DNA of 64,000 nt from Flavobacterium litorale (GCF_019613795.1 NZ_CP080429.1:2282501-2346500); one strand, 5' to 3'. Positions 34,082 through 43,512 are shown, counted from the stretch's first letter. Numbers and translations: made by a program. Notes: a model not told the origin generated them from the letters alone.

Positions 34082-35680
34082 ATGATAAAATTACAACGCA
34101 TATTACTTGTCGTACTACTAGGTACTCTCTTCATTACTGTTTCATGTAAAGATGAAAAAACAGAAGAAGAAAAAGAGATGGAAAAATTGGAAGATATGGC
34201 TATAGATTTGGAAGACCATACTATACCAATGGACACTACAAAATTTGAAGCGTTTTTTAAGAATCATCCAAAATTTAAAGTTTTTGAAGCAGATGTAAGG
34301 GAGGTTTATAAAAAACATAAAAACTATATATGGCACGATAAAGACGGGCTAGTAGCTTTTGCTAAGGTGCTGTATAACGAAACAAATCAACTTAACGAAG
34401 AGGGAATAACGCTAAGCATACCCTATAAAGATAGTATTAGTGCTATATTTAGTAGTGGGCTTAAAAAAGATCCAGATGTTAATACTGAGCTTTTAGTAAG
34501 TTCGATGTATTTTTATTATACCGACAAAGTGTATGCTGGGCTAGACGAAGAAGCTAGTAAATCTACAGGGTGGTATTTACCAAGAGAGCGAACATCATAC
34601 GTATCGTATTTAGATACCTTAATGAGCGACCCTAAATTAATTAAAAAAGATAAATCGGAATTTTTTAAGCAGTACTACAAACTTAAAAAAGGGTTGAAAA
34701 AATACAGAGCCATAGCCGAAAATGGTGGTTGGGGTACTATTACGCTAAATGACGGAGTAAAATCGTTAAAACCAGGTGACTCGGCAGAAGCTATAGCACA
34801 AGTACGACGACGTTTGTTTATAGAGGGGTATCTTGCTAAAAATAATGGCAAAACACTTTATGACGACGAGTTAATTGCTGGCGTAAATAAGTACGACCTA
34901 AAACACAACAGAACGTTGGACAGTTTAATTACACCATCGTTAGTAAAAGAGCTTAATATACCCGTAGAAAAGCGTATTAAAACCATATCGGTAAATATGG
35001 AACGTTGCCGATGGGTAACACCAAAAATCAATAAGGCGAAAGAATATATTGCCGTAAACATACCCTCGTTTAGGTTACACTATTTTCAGGATGGTAAACC
35101 TGCACTTATATCGCGTGTAGTAGTAGGCAAGCAATTTCATGAAACCACTATATTTAGTGGCGAAATGAGCTATATTGCCTTTAGCCCCTACTGGAATATA
35201 CCCAGCAGCATTTTGGAAAATGAAATTAAACCTAAAATAAAAAAAGATAAAAATTATCTGGCAAAACACAACATGGAATGGGTTGGCGATAGGGTACGGC
35301 AAAAACCTGGAGGTAGTAACGCATTGGGATTAGTAAAATTTATATTCCCAAATTCAAATAACATCTATTTGCACGATACGCCCTCTAAAAGTTTGTTTAA
35401 CCGAGAAGAACGTGCATTTAGCCACGGTTGTATCCGAGTGGAAAAAGTAAAAGAACTTGCCTTGGCTATTACCAGCAAACACGGTGGTTGGGATGAAGAC
35501 AAGGTTTATAAAGCAATGCATGCGGGTAGAGAAAATGTATTTACTATAGAAAATAAAATACCTGTATATATTGCCTATTTTACCGCTTGGGCAGATGACG
35601 AAGGGAACGTAGCCTTTTTTGATGACGTATACAAACGTGACGATAGGCTGGCAAAACTATTATACAATGATAGGTTGTAA
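34082..35680 (+). CDS. L,D-transpeptidase lipoprotein (YcbB/LdtD-like)
   Basis: This 532-residue cell-wall enzyme has an N-terminal lipoprotein signal (LLGTLFITVSC, lipidated Cys at about 21), an acidic linker and a long scaffold. A peptidoglycan-binding-like helical part follows (AIAQVRRRLFIEGY, about 240-255), then the YkuD catalytic domain (about 315-500). The active-site signature is HDTPSKSLFNREERAFSHGCIRVEKV, with the catalytic Cys in SHGC. It forms 3-3 crosslinks or attaches proteins to peptidoglycan. The long-scaffold architecture matches E. coli YcbB. It follows aguA by 20 bases and may share its transcript, though the functions are unrelated. Confidence 0.92.
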   Translation: MIKLQRILLVVLLGTLFITVSCKDEKTEEEKEMEKLEDMAIDLEDHTIPMDTTKFEAFFKNHPKFKVFEADVREVYKKHKNYIWHDKDGLVAFAKVLYNETNQLNEEGITLSIPYKDSISAIFSSGLKKDPDVNTELLVSSMYFYYTDKVYAGLDEEASKSTGWYLPRERTSYVSYLDTLMSDPKLIKKDKSEFFKQYYKLKKGLKKYRAIAENGGWGTITLNDGVKSLKPGDSAEAIAQVRRRLFIEGYLAKNNGKTLYDDELIAGVNKYDLKHNRTLDSLITPSLVKELNIPVEKRIKTISVNMERCRWVTPKINKAKEYIAVNIPSFRLHYFQDGKPALISRVVVGKQFHETTIFSGEMSYIAFSPYWNIPSSILENEIKPKIKKDKNYLAKHNMEWVGDRVRQKPGGSNALGLVKFIFPNSNNIYLHDTPSKSLFNREERAFSHGCIRVEKVKELALAITSKHGGWDEDKVYKAMHAGRENVFTIENKIPVYIAYFTAWADDEGNVAFFDDVYKRDDRLAKLLYNDRL

Positions 35681-35700
35681 TACTATAGTAATATAATATA

Positions 35701-35925
35701 ATGAAAAATGCACCACAACTCCGTAATGCAAACGTTACGCGCTATATTATAGCATTGCGCGAGGGGGTGGTTTAATAGTATGGTTGGAAGCTAAGAGTTA
35801 TTTGTATGGCTTACCGCAGTACAGAGTTCGGTAATACAAACCTCCCGACCACATTCTGGTTCTTCTAATAATCTTGAAGAAAAAACAAATCAGCTACTTA
35901 CCGATTTAGTATTGTAAAAATTAAT
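35701..35925 (+). pseudogene. Decayed remnant of a HipA-like kinase gene
   Basis: An ATG at 35701 opens 24 codons (MKNAPQLRNANVTRYIIALREGVV) ending at a TAA. The start NVTRYI.ALREG resembles the N-terminus of HipA-like kinases, which continue REGGSLPAIVEADDG.LYVLKFRG. A one-base frame shift at the G run near 35762 restores a similar continuation (GGLIVWLEAKSYLYGLPQYRV), after which the frame closes again. Only about 45 residues of a roughly 250-residue protein are recognisable, so this is a fragment of a pseudogene. The alignment is from memory, so this call is moderate at best. Confidence 0.4.
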
Positions 35926-35941
35926 TTCGTATAGAATAGGC

Positions 35942-35974
35942 ATAAAAAAAAGCAGCTTTAGCTGCTTTTTTTTA
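35942..35974. terminator. Bidirectional terminator
   Basis: AGCAGC and GCTGCT pair around TTTA, with seven or more A before and eight T after. It ends the 53-residue minus-strand gene. Confidence 0.88.
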
Positions 35975-36133
35975 TTCTTCTGTATTTCGGTTATTTCTTC
36001 GTTCTTTTATAAGTTCAACAGTTGCACCGCCTACCCAATAAAACACAAAACTTACAAGGAACATCATTAACCAAAATCCTATTGTAAGTATTGTTAAGAA
36101 AGCCAAAAATCCTAAGTATTGTCCGAATTCCAT
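35972..36133 (-). CDS. Small single-pass membrane protein (53 aa), hypothetical
   Basis: This 53-residue frame has one long hydrophobic segment (LGFLAFLTILTIGFWLMMFLVSFVFYWVGGA, about 7-37) and a basic/acidic tail (IKERRNNRNTEE). The composition and topology are convincing for a small membrane protein, and a terminator overlaps its stop codon. It lies alone in a 660-base gap between the L,D-transpeptidase and fumarase genes, and I see no promoter I can defend. Family unknown. Confidence 0.55.
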   Translation of the reverse strand: MEFGQYLGFLAFLTILTIGFWLMMFLVSFVFYWVGGATVELIKERRNNRNTEE

Positions 36134-36250
36134 CTGTGTTGAATTTTAATCTGCATCAAAGATAAGTGGAATATTTATTTTAACCAATACTGTATGCCAA
36201 AAAACCTTAAATTATTTAACAAAATGGTTTTTTAAACCTGCCATAATGCT

Positions 36251-36258
36251 TAATTTTG
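36251..36258 (+). promoter_or_regulatory. fumC promoter -7 element
   Basis: TAATTTTG matches TAnnTTTG; the ATG of the fumarase gene is 86 bases downstream, leaving a leader of about 80 bases. Confidence 0.45.
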
Positions 36259-36344
36259 ACAGGCTTCTGTACTAGCTGGCACATTGCAGCATAGTTAGCC
36301 ACTAACTTTATTAATTAAACAAACACAAAATAACAACCTAAGCA

Positions 36345-37742
36345 ATGGATTACAGGATTGAAAAAGACACCATGGGTGAAGTAAAAGTACCTGCAGATAA
36401 GTACTGGGGTGCACAAACAGAACGTTCTAGAAACAATTTTAAAATAGGTGCACCAGCCTCTATGCCTAAAGAAATAGTAGAAGGCTTTGCCTACCTTAAA
36501 AAAGCAGCAGCATATGCCAACCACGATTTAGGCGTGCTACCTGTAGAAAAGCGTGATGCTATAGGACAAGTTTGTGACGAAATACTGGCGGGCAAGCTTA
36601 ACGATCAGTTTCCGTTGGTAATATGGCAAACAGGTTCGGGTACACAAAGCAACATGAATGTAAACGAGGTTGTTGCCAACAGAGCGCAAGTTTTAGCAGG
36701 CAATAAAATTGGCGAAGGTGAACCTGTACTAAAAGCAAACGATGATGTGAATAAATCGCAATCATCTAACGATACCTTTCCAACAGGAATGCACATTGCT
36801 GCCTATAAAATGGTTATAGAAACTACTATACCAGGTGTAGAGCAACTTCGTGATACGTTAGAAGCAAAATCCAAAGCGTTTATGAATGTAGTAAAAATAG
36901 GGCGTACACACCTTATGGATGCTACTCCCCTAACCTTAGGGCAAGAGTTTTCGGGTTACGTGGCGCAACTTAACTATGGGCTTAAAGCACTTAAAAATAC
37001 GTTAGAACACCTATCGCAATTAGCATTAGGAGGTACAGCAGTAGGTACAGGATTAAATACACCCGAAGGATACGATGTAAAAGTGGCTGAGTATATTGCT
37101 GAATTTACAGGTTTACCTTTTGTAACTGCCGAAAACAAATTTGAAGCATTAGCAGCTCACGATGCTATTGTAGAAAGCCATGGTGCATTAAAACAATTGG
37201 CAGTAGCATTAAATAAAATAGCCAACGACGTTCGTATGTTAGCATCGGGACCACGCTCTAGTATTGGTGAAATATTAATTCCAGAAAACGAACCAGGTTC
37301 GTCTATTATGCCAGGAAAAGTAAACCCCACACAATGTGAGGCAATTACTATGGTATGTACACAAGTTATGGGTAACGATGTTGCTATTACCGTAGGAGGC
37401 ACACAAGGTCATTACGAACTTAATGTATTTAAACCTGTTATGGCAGCCAACTTTTTACATTCGGCACGCCTTATAGGCGATGCTTGTGTATCGTTTGATG
37501 CGCATTGCGTGAGCGGAATTGAGCCAAACCACGAAAGAATAACAGAATTGGTAAACAATTCGTTAATGCTAGTAACAGCATTAAATACCAAAATTGGGTA
37601 TTATAAAGCCGCAGAAATTGCACAAACAGCACATAAAAATGGTACTACCCTTAAAGAGGAAGCAGTACGTTTGGGGTATGTATCTGCCGAAGATTTTGAT
37701 GCTTGGGTAAAACCCGAAGATATGGTAGGTAATTTAAAATAA
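36345..37742 (+). CDS. fumC: Class II fumarate hydratase
   Basis: This 465-residue TCA-cycle enzyme interconverts fumarate and malate without an iron-sulfur cluster. It has the aspartase/fumarase signature [16 protein letters not shown], the substrate loop [13 protein letters not shown], and [20 protein letters not shown]. The start [28 protein letters not shown] is the standard N-terminus. Full length, with its own promoter and terminator. Confidence 0.97.
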   Translation: MDYRIEKDTMGEVKVPADKYWGAQTERSRNNFKIGAPASMPKEIVEGFAYLKKAAAYANHDLGVLPVEKRDAIGQVCDEILAGKLNDQFPLVIWQTGSGTQSNMNVNEVVANRAQVLAGNKIGEGEPVLKANDDVNKSQSSNDTFPTGMHIAAYKMVIETTIPGVEQLRDTLEAKSKAFMNVVKIGRTHLMDATPLTLGQEFSGYVAQLNYGLKALKNTLEHLSQLALGGTAVGTGLNTPEGYDVKVAEYIAEFTGLPFVTAENKFEALAAHDAIVESHGALKQLAVALNKIANDVRMLASGPRSSIGEILIPENEPGSSIMPGKVNPTQCEAITMVCTQVMGNDVAITVGGTQGHYELNVFKPVMAANFLHSARLIGDACVSFDAHCVSGIEPNHERITELVNNSLMLVTALNTKIGYYKAAEIAQTAHKNGTTLKEEAVRLGYVSAEDFDAWVKPEDMVGNLK

Positions 37743-37764
37743 TGAAAATTATTTTTTGAAATAC

Positions 37765-37795
37765 AAAAGGCTACCCAATTAGGTAGCCTTTATAT
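37765..37795 (+). terminator. Terminator of fumC
   Basis: AAGGCTACC and GGTAGCCTT pair around CAATTA and are followed by a T-rich tail. Confidence 0.85.
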
Positions 37796-37817
37796 ATTTT
37801 ACGTTAAAGCACTAATA

Positions 37818-38315
37818 ATGAATATTACAATACAACAAGCTACTATGGCAGATGTAACAGGAATATTACCTATTACAAACCATGCTATACTGCATACTAC
37901 TGCTATTTATGATTATGAGCCACGTACTTTACAGGATATGCAAAACTGGTTTACAACAAAGCAGCAAAACAACTTCCCTGTGCTTGTTGCAATAATAAAT
38001 ACTACCGTTGTGGGGTATGCTACCTATGGTAACTTTAACCCTAAGGAAGGCTATAAGTTTTGCGTAGAATACTCAATATATGTTTCCGAAAATTATACAG
38101 GTAAAGGCATTGGCAAACTATTATTAACCCAATTAATACAATGTGCCAAAGCACAGGGTATGCATACCATGATTGGTTTAATAGATGCCGAAAATAAAAA
38201 CAGTATTGCTTTTTGCGAAAAGCTTGGCTTTACAAAAGCAGGGCTATTAAAACAAGTAGGTTATAAGTTTAACAGATGGCTAGATGTACGGTTTATGCAA
38301 CTTACGCTAACCTAA
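37818..38315 (+). CDS. GNAT acetyltransferase, phosphinothricin/methionine-sulfoximine type
   Basis: This 165-residue acetyltransferase of the Pat/MnaT class has INHAILHTTAIYDYEPRTLQDMQNWF (substrate side), EYSIYVSENYTGKGIGKLLLTQLIQ (acetyl-CoA site) and IGLIDAENKNSIAFCEKLGFTKAGLLKQVGYKFNRWLDVRFMQL. Members acetylate methionine sulfoximine/sulfone or phosphinothricin-like amino-acid analogues. Its stop overlaps the end of the convergent corA gene by four bases, so no terminator separates them. Confidence 0.88.
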   Translation: MNITIQQATMADVTGILPITNHAILHTTAIYDYEPRTLQDMQNWFTTKQQNNFPVLVAIINTTVVGYATYGNFNPKEGYKFCVEYSIYVSENYTGKGIGKLLLTQLIQCAKAQGMHTMIGLIDAENKNSIAFCEKLGFTKAGLLKQVGYKFNRWLDVRFMQLTLT

Positions 38316-39394
38316 AACCAATCTTTTTGCTTAAAATAAAACACCATGCCAATGGTAACCACTAGCATTACACCCATTACAATATAATAACCATTAGCAG
38401 CACGTAGTTCAGGCATATTCTCGAAGTTCATACCATATACCCCTACTATAAAGGTTATCGGCATAAATATAACCGAGAATATGGTAAGCGTTTTCATAAT
38501 CTCATTCATGCGTTGGCTTTGCGCCGAATAATGAAAGTTAGAAATACTCTCCAACGACGTAAGGTCGTGCTCTATCTGGTCAAGCATCTCCAAACTCTTT
38601 TGGTGCAATCGTCCAAAATAAGCATAACTCGATTTTCGGATGGCTTCGTACACCTCGTTAGCCTCTACATCTTTTAAATCAAACAGTGCCTCTTTTAAAG
38701 GGTATAACGACCATTTTAGGTAATTTAAATTTTCGCGTACTTTTTCCGTTTCGGCAATAATATCCGCTTTGTAATTATTTTTAGCTTTTGTGCTAATGGT
38801 TTCAATTTCTTCCTCCTGCTTTTCAATCGTTACAAAAAAGTTCTCCATAATAGCATCCAGCATCAAGTACAAAGCAAAATCATTTTTTCGTTTCCGAACA
38901 AGCCCTGTACCCGTCCGAATGCGTTCTCTAATATGATCGAAATAATCACTTCGTTTTTCCTGAAAAGAAATAATCACATTTCCTTTCAACACAAAACTAA
39001 TCTGCTCGGTTTCCATAGTACCCAACTCTTCTTCTGGTAGTATGGATTTTACACTAAAAAACAAAATATCCTCCAACTCATTCATACGGGTACGTTGTGA
39101 GGTGTTGAGTATTTCGTCAATTATAAAATTCTCCAGTTGAAACGCTTTGCCTATGCATTTAATAAGCTCTACATCGTGCAACCCATGTATATTAAGCCAT
39201 AGCACATCGTTAGCATATTTTTCGGTATCGCATTTCTCAGCTATCGTTTCAGGCGTTATAGCATCATATTCTGTAAAATTATGTTCGTTGTATGCAAAAA
39301 GTTGCATTGCTACAGGTTCTGTAGTGTGGTTGCCTGTATACTCAAAATAATTAGGTTGTACTTTACGGACTTTTCTATATTTAATTCTTTTCAC
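38312..39394 (-). CDS. corA: CorA family magnesium/cobalt transporter
   Basis: This 360-residue CorA channel has a large cytoplasmic N-terminal domain (1 to about 295) with long helices and two C-terminal membrane helices (about 300-320 and 335-353). The pore signature is YGMNFENMPEL, the GMN motif that binds hydrated Mg2+, followed by a short periplasmic loop. The final residues KQKDWF keep the positive charges typical of the C-terminus. It is divergent from hutI and overlaps the end of the acetyltransferase gene. Confidence 0.95.
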   Translation of the reverse strand: MKRIKYRKVRKVQPNYFEYTGNHTTEPVAMQLFAYNEHNFTEYDAITPETIAEKCDTEKYANDVLWLNIHGLHDVELIKCIGKAFQLENFIIDEILNTSQRTRMNELEDILFFSVKSILPEEELGTMETEQISFVLKGNVIISFQEKRSDYFDHIRERIRTGTGLVRKRKNDFALYLMLDAIMENFFVTIEKQEEEIETISTKAKNNYKADIIAETEKVRENLNYLKWSLYPLKEALFDLKDVEANEVYEAIRKSSYAYFGRLHQKSLEMLDQIEHDLTSLESISNFHYSAQSQRMNEIMKTLTIFSVIFMPITFIVGVYGMNFENMPELRAANGYYIVMGVMLVVTIGMVFYFKQKDWF

Positions 39395-39462
39395 GCTACA
39401 TTTGTTTGTATAAATATAGGAGTTTTTTAAAATCCATTCTATTTTTACAAAAAGTTTAAATA

Positions 39463-40701
39463 ATGAAATTACTTATTACCAATATTGCAACGCTACTACA
39501 AATACGCGATGCAGGAATTGATAAAGTTGCTGGAGCAGCTATGGCGGAGCTCCCGTTACTGGAAAACGCATGGTTATTACTGGAAGATGATATAATTGCC
39601 GATTTTGGCACTATGGATAGTTGCCCCAATGTAGCTGGTGCAGAGGTTATAAATGCTACGGGCAAAACAGTACTGCCTACGTGGTGCGATAGCCATACAC
39701 ACATAGTATATGCAGGCAACCGTGAGCGTGAGTTTGTAGACCGTATTAATGGATTATCGTATGAGGAAATAGCCTTGCGTGGTGGTGGTATACTAAATTC
39801 TGCTAAAAAACTGAATGAAACTAGTGAGGACGATTTGTACGAACAATCGAAAATACGTTTGGAAGAAGTGATGCAACAAGGTACAGGCGCGGTAGAAATT
39901 AAATCGGGATACGGTTTAACGGTAGATGCTGAACTGAAGATGCTACGCGTTATTAAACGATTACGACAAGAATACCCAATAGCCATAAAGGCGACTTTTT
40001 TAGGGGCGCATGCTTTTCCTGCAGAATATAAAGAAAATCATAGTGGTTACATTGATCTTATTGTTAATGAGATGTTGCCCAAAGTAGCAGAAGAACAATT
40101 GGCTGATTATATTGATGCTTTTTGCGAAACAGGCTATTTTTCTGTTGAAGAAACAGAGCGTATTATGGAAGCAGGCAAAAAGTATGGTTTACAAGCTAAA
40201 ATTCATGTAAACCAGTTTACTGCTATAAACGGTATTGCTGCTTGTGTAAAGCATGATGCATTAAGTGTAGACCACCTAGAAATTGTAACTGATGAGGACA
40301 TTGAGGTACTAAAAGGCACCAGAACGATGCCTGTGGCATTACCCACCTGTTCTTTTTTTATTAGTATACCCTACACGCCTGCCAGAAAAATGATAAATGC
40401 AGGTTTGCCACTTGCCTTGGCTACCGATTTTAACCCAGGTACTACGCCATCGGGCAACATGAATTTGGTGGTGGCTACTGCTTGTATAAAAATGAAAATG
40501 ACACCCGAAGAGGCTATTAATGCTGCTACTATAAATGGTGCTTACGCCATGGGATTATCAGAAACCCATGGTAGTATTACTAGAGGTAAAAAAGCGAACT
40601 TAATAATTACCAAATCGCTATCGTCCTACTATCAGTTGCCATATGCATTTGGTAGTAACCTTATTGATACGGTTATTATAAATGGAAAAGTTATTAGATA
40701 A
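39463..40701 (+). CDS. hutI: Imidazolonepropionase
   Basis: This 412-residue amidohydrolase opens the imidazolone ring in histidine breakdown, giving N-formimidoyl-glutamate. Zinc ligands HTH lie in WCDSHTHIVYAGNREREFVDRINGLSYEEIALRGGGIL. Later motifs are EIKSGYGLTVDAELKMLRV, FLGAHAFP, AKIHVNQFT, DHLEIVTDEDIEVLK and ATDFNPGTTPSGNMN, all matching HutI. hutG, the next enzyme of the pathway, is 1.7 kb downstream and on the same strand but interrupted by two minus-strand genes. Confidence 0.95.
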   Translation: MKLLITNIATLLQIRDAGIDKVAGAAMAELPLLENAWLLLEDDIIADFGTMDSCPNVAGAEVINATGKTVLPTWCDSHTHIVYAGNREREFVDRINGLSYEEIALRGGGILNSAKKLNETSEDDLYEQSKIRLEEVMQQGTGAVEIKSGYGLTVDAELKMLRVIKRLRQEYPIAIKATFLGAHAFPAEYKENHSGYIDLIVNEMLPKVAEEQLADYIDAFCETGYFSVEETERIMEAGKKYGLQAKIHVNQFTAINGIAACVKHDALSVDHLEIVTDEDIEVLKGTRTMPVALPTCSFFISIPYTPARKMINAGLPLALATDFNPGTTPSGNMNLVVATACIKMKMTPEEAINAATINGAYAMGLSETHGSITRGKKANLIITKSLSSYYQLPYAFGSNLIDTVIINGKVIR

Positions 40702-40741
40702 ACAAGTATTATCTTAACGGAAGATTTCAAAGAATTTTCCG

Positions 40742-41287
40742 TTAAGATAAATTATGCGTAAAGATTATTTTAGGCCTAATTTTTTTCAAATCTTCTTGTG
40801 AAATTTTATGCCTAAATAAATTAAAATAATCTGTTTTGACCAAATAGTTCCTATTGGTTTTTGTATTGTAATAAACCCCAGCATATCCAGTGGAAATGAC
40901 AATTTTACTATTTTTGTATCGAGTAAATAAATCAGAGGTTAATAACTCTCTTTTTAAATATTTAGCAAACGCATTAAGCTTCTGTTTATCATCATAGTTA
41001 AGTATTACTATTTTACTTTTATCTATTGAGCTTTTTACTTGAATTAACATTATATGCCAGTAGCTATCTATTTTTTTTATCGCGAAAATATCAGCTGGGG
41101 TTTGACTGCCTAAAGATTTTTTGCAAGAATATCCCTTAAGTGATTTTTTTATTTTTCTTGAAATGTAGTTTTCAGCATTATCTCCCGCTTCTCTATTATT
41201 AGTTGGGGGCGGACCATTCAATCCTTCAAACTTGTCTGAACGCCAACTATTCACAATTTCATCTACAAATAAATCAAAATTTTTCAT
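40742..41287 (-). CDS. PD-(D/E)XK (Hjc-like) nuclease-fold protein, hypothetical
   Basis: This 181-residue soluble protein has GDNAENYISRKIKKSLKGYSCKKSLGSQTPADIFAIKKIDSYWHIMLIQVKSS, arranged like the nuclease core of archaeal Holliday-junction resolvases and other PD-(D/E)XK enzymes. In that layout an early Glu is followed by S/G, then P-x-D, then a strand ending Q-V-K. The usual E-x-K is Q-x-K here, also found in active family members. The rest (about 100-181) is unrecognised. It is a single minus-strand gene lying inside the hut locus, more A+T rich than its neighbours. Nuclease activity is inferred only. Confidence 0.5.
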   Translation of the reverse strand: MKNFDLFVDEIVNSWRSDKFEGLNGPPPTNNREAGDNAENYISRKIKKSLKGYSCKKSLGSQTPADIFAIKKIDSYWHIMLIQVKSSIDKSKIVILNYDDKQKLNAFAKYLKRELLTSDLFTRYKNSKIVISTGYAGVYYNTKTNRNYLVKTDYFNLFRHKISQEDLKKIRPKIIFTHNLS

Positions 41288-41355
41288 GGCGATATTTTTT
41301 TACGTATAACCCTAAACTTTAATACAATTATACAAAATAGCTATCAATATTTAAC

Positions 41356-41388
41356 AAAAAAGCCTGCAATATATTGCAGGCTTTTTTT
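41356..41388. terminator. Bidirectional terminator
   Basis: AGCCTGCAA and TTGCAGGCT pair around TATA, with A and T runs on both sides. It separates the coiled-coil gene from the Hjc-like gene. Confidence 0.85.
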
Positions 41389-41407
41389 ATATATCTGTAA
41401 ATAATAT

Positions 41408-42283
41408 CTATCGTAATGTAAATGTTGAGCTGGCAACCATTTTATCGCCATCAAAAAGATTAACATAGTATATACCTTTCTCAAAATCTTTACCCGATAG
41501 TGTTTCGGTAACACGCATCGTTTCGTTCTGGTAAATAGCATTGGTAATAAAGCTATACGTTAGTGTATTGGTACCAAATGTTTCGGTTTGCTTATCGCCT
41601 AAAACATTATTTTTACCATCAATAACCTGTACATAATACATTTTATTGCCTGCTTGTGCTACCTCGTTTGCAGCTATGGTAAACGATATCTTAAGTACAT
41701 CTACACGTCTTGCTTTTTCTGTAGCAACTAATTTACCTGAGCTTCTTTGTTTAAAAGGCTCAACTTTAAAATCAACAATAGTAAGCTTAGCAGCTTTCTC
41801 AACCGTTCTACTCAAGTTCTCGTTTTGGCTTACCAATGTATCATTGTATCGTCTCGATTCATCAAGTACAACCATAGTACTGTCACGCTCTGTAGTTAAA
41901 GTAGCATTTTGTTGTTTAAGTATTTCATTTTCGGCCAAAAGCTTATCCATCTCGCCTTTTAGCTTGTAGTATTGGTTTTTAAAGTTCTTTAGTGCAGCAG
42001 CATCACCCTTCCATTTTTTAACCTCCTCTATAAGATTTTCTATCTTAGCGCGCTCTGCTTCAAGTTCACCTTTAAGCTCTGTATTCTCAGCTACCTCAGA
42101 ATCATACATTGCTTTAGCAGAATCCAAGTCAGCCAAAAATTGCTCCTTCTCACTAACATGTTCCTTCTCTGCCTGCTCACTATCACTACTCATTTTGTAC
42201 ATAACGGTTAAGCTACCTACAAGCAGTATGGCTAAAATTACAATTATAGCCTTTAAACTGGTGTTACTCTTTTGTTTTTCCAT
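41408..42283 (-). CDS. Membrane-anchored coiled-coil protein, flavobacterial
   Basis: This 291-residue protein has one N-terminal membrane helix (about 11-31), a long coiled coil rich in Glu/Lys/Leu heptads (about 35-150) and a C-terminal beta-rich domain (about 160-291). The latter contains FKVEPFKQRSSGKLVATEKARRVDVLKISFTIAANEVAQAGNKMYYVQVIDGKNNVLG. I recognise it as a type conserved in Flavobacteriaceae with no known function; names such as chromosome-partitioning protein are not supported by the sequence. Likely an inner-membrane protein with a periplasmic coiled coil. Minus-strand -7 element TAAATTTG (42301-42308) is 17 bases upstream of the ATG. Confidence 0.8.
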   Translation of the reverse strand: MEKQKSNTSLKAIIVILAILLVGSLTVMYKMSSDSEQAEKEHVSEKEQFLADLDSAKAMYDSEVAENTELKGELEAERAKIENLIEEVKKWKGDAAALKNFKNQYYKLKGEMDKLLAENEILKQQNATLTTERDSTMVVLDESRRYNDTLVSQNENLSRTVEKAAKLTIVDFKVEPFKQRSSGKLVATEKARRVDVLKISFTIAANEVAQAGNKMYYVQVIDGKNNVLGDKQTETFGTNTLTYSFITNAIYQNETMRVTETLSGKDFEKGIYYVNLFDGDKMVASSTFTLR

Positions 42284-42361
42284 TTCAAATTTAATTTCAA
42301 CAAATTTAAATATTACATTTAATTACAACATAGTTTTTAACGAAACTTTATTGGAAAATAG

Positions 42362-42369
42362 TATTTTTG
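42362..42369 (+). promoter_or_regulatory. hutG promoter -7 element
   Basis: TATTTTTG matches TAnnTTTG, 17 bases before the ATG at 42387. The position argues against any upstream in-frame start. Confidence 0.45.
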
Positions 42370-42386
42370 AGACCTATAAAAATAAC

Positions 42387-43418
42387 ATGGAAACTATTAT
42401 ACAGCTTACAGCTACCGATGTAACAAAGTACACAGCACACCGTAGTGGCGAAATAAAATTTGGCGAGCGTATTATTACTGTACCTAAAGATGCCGATTTG
42501 TGGGATTTTGTACGCACCTGCGATGCCGATTTTGTACTGTTTGGCATTCCAGAAGATGTGGGTGTTAAAGCTAATTTTGGGCGTGTTGGTGCTTCCTCTG
42601 CATGGGAATCGGCATTAAAAAGTATTGTAAACGTACAGCATAATAAGTTTTGTAAGGGTAGCAAACTATTGCTACTAGGGCATCTTGATACAGCCGAAGC
42701 ACTTGAAAAAGCTAGCAAACTTGACGTTGGTACTACCGAAGGCAGAAAAGCATTATCTGCAATTATACACGCCATAGATAAAGAAGTTTCACATATTATT
42801 TGCAACATAATTACAGCTGGTAAAATACCCATTATTATAGGCGGCGGTCATAATAATGCCTATGGTAATATTAAAGGTACAGCATTAGCAAAAGGCAAAC
42901 CTATAAATGCTATTAATTTTGATGCGCATACCGATTTCAGAATTCTGGAAGGACGCCATAGTGGTAATGGTTTTTCGTATGCTTTTGAAGAAGGCTTTCT
43001 AAAAAAATACTTCATTTTCGGGCTACACGAAAACTACAACTCCAAAGGTGTATTAGAGCAGATAAAAAAACTCAACAATCGTGTAAAATATAATACGTAT
43101 GAGCAAATTGCCATTCGTAAAGAAAAAAACTTTTCTGACGAAATGGGACATGCTCTGGGTTTTATAGAAGACGAAAGCTTTGGGATAGAGATAGACCTTG
43201 ATGCGTTGCCTAATGTTGCTAGTAGTGCCATTACGCCATCAGGTTTCAGCATAGAAAAGGTACGCCAATTTTTACATTATTTTGGTAAAAACAGCAATGC
43301 CACATACTTACATATATGTGAGGGTGCGCCAGAGTTGGGCGAAGCAAAAAACAACCACGTAACAGGTAAACTTATAGCTTATTTAATTACCGATTTTATG
43401 AAATCGAAAGAATCGTAA
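42387..43418 (+). CDS. hutG: Formimidoylglutamase (arginase/ureohydrolase family)
   Basis: This 343-residue manganese ureohydrolase converts N-formimidoyl-glutamate to glutamate and formamide, the last step of histidine degradation. Metal-ligand motifs are IIGGGHNNAYGNIKG, NFDAHTDFR and EIDLDALPNV. The other branches of the family would carry SxDxDxxDP; the EIDLDALP form is typical of the Bacteroidota HutG-like group. The nearby hutI supports the assignment over arginase or agmatinase. The ATG at 42387 is chosen; a longer frame from 42195 would overlap the divergent coiled-coil gene and its promoter. Confidence 0.82.
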   Translation: METIIQLTATDVTKYTAHRSGEIKFGERIITVPKDADLWDFVRTCDADFVLFGIPEDVGVKANFGRVGASSAWESALKSIVNVQHNKFCKGSKLLLLGHLDTAEALEKASKLDVGTTEGRKALSAIIHAIDKEVSHIICNIITAGKIPIIIGGGHNNAYGNIKGTALAKGKPINAINFDAHTDFRILEGRHSGNGFSYAFEEGFLKKYFIFGLHENYNSKGVLEQIKKLNNRVKYNTYEQIAIRKEKNFSDEMGHALGFIEDESFGIEIDLDALPNVASSAITPSGFSIEKVRQFLHYFGKNSNATYLHICEGAPELGEAKNNHVTGKLIAYLITDFMKSKES

Positions 43419-43512
43419 TACTACATTCAACAGCAACCACACTCCGCTATAAAACTACGTTGGTGTATACTTTAACTGCCATCAACAAAAACCACGCTTA
43501 AAATAAAAAGGC

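Noticed and set aside
42195..42386. Upstream in-frame start for the formimidoylglutamase
   Set aside because: It would overlap the divergent coiled-coil gene and both promoters; the family starts at METIIQL, and a TATTTTTG element sits just before that ATG.
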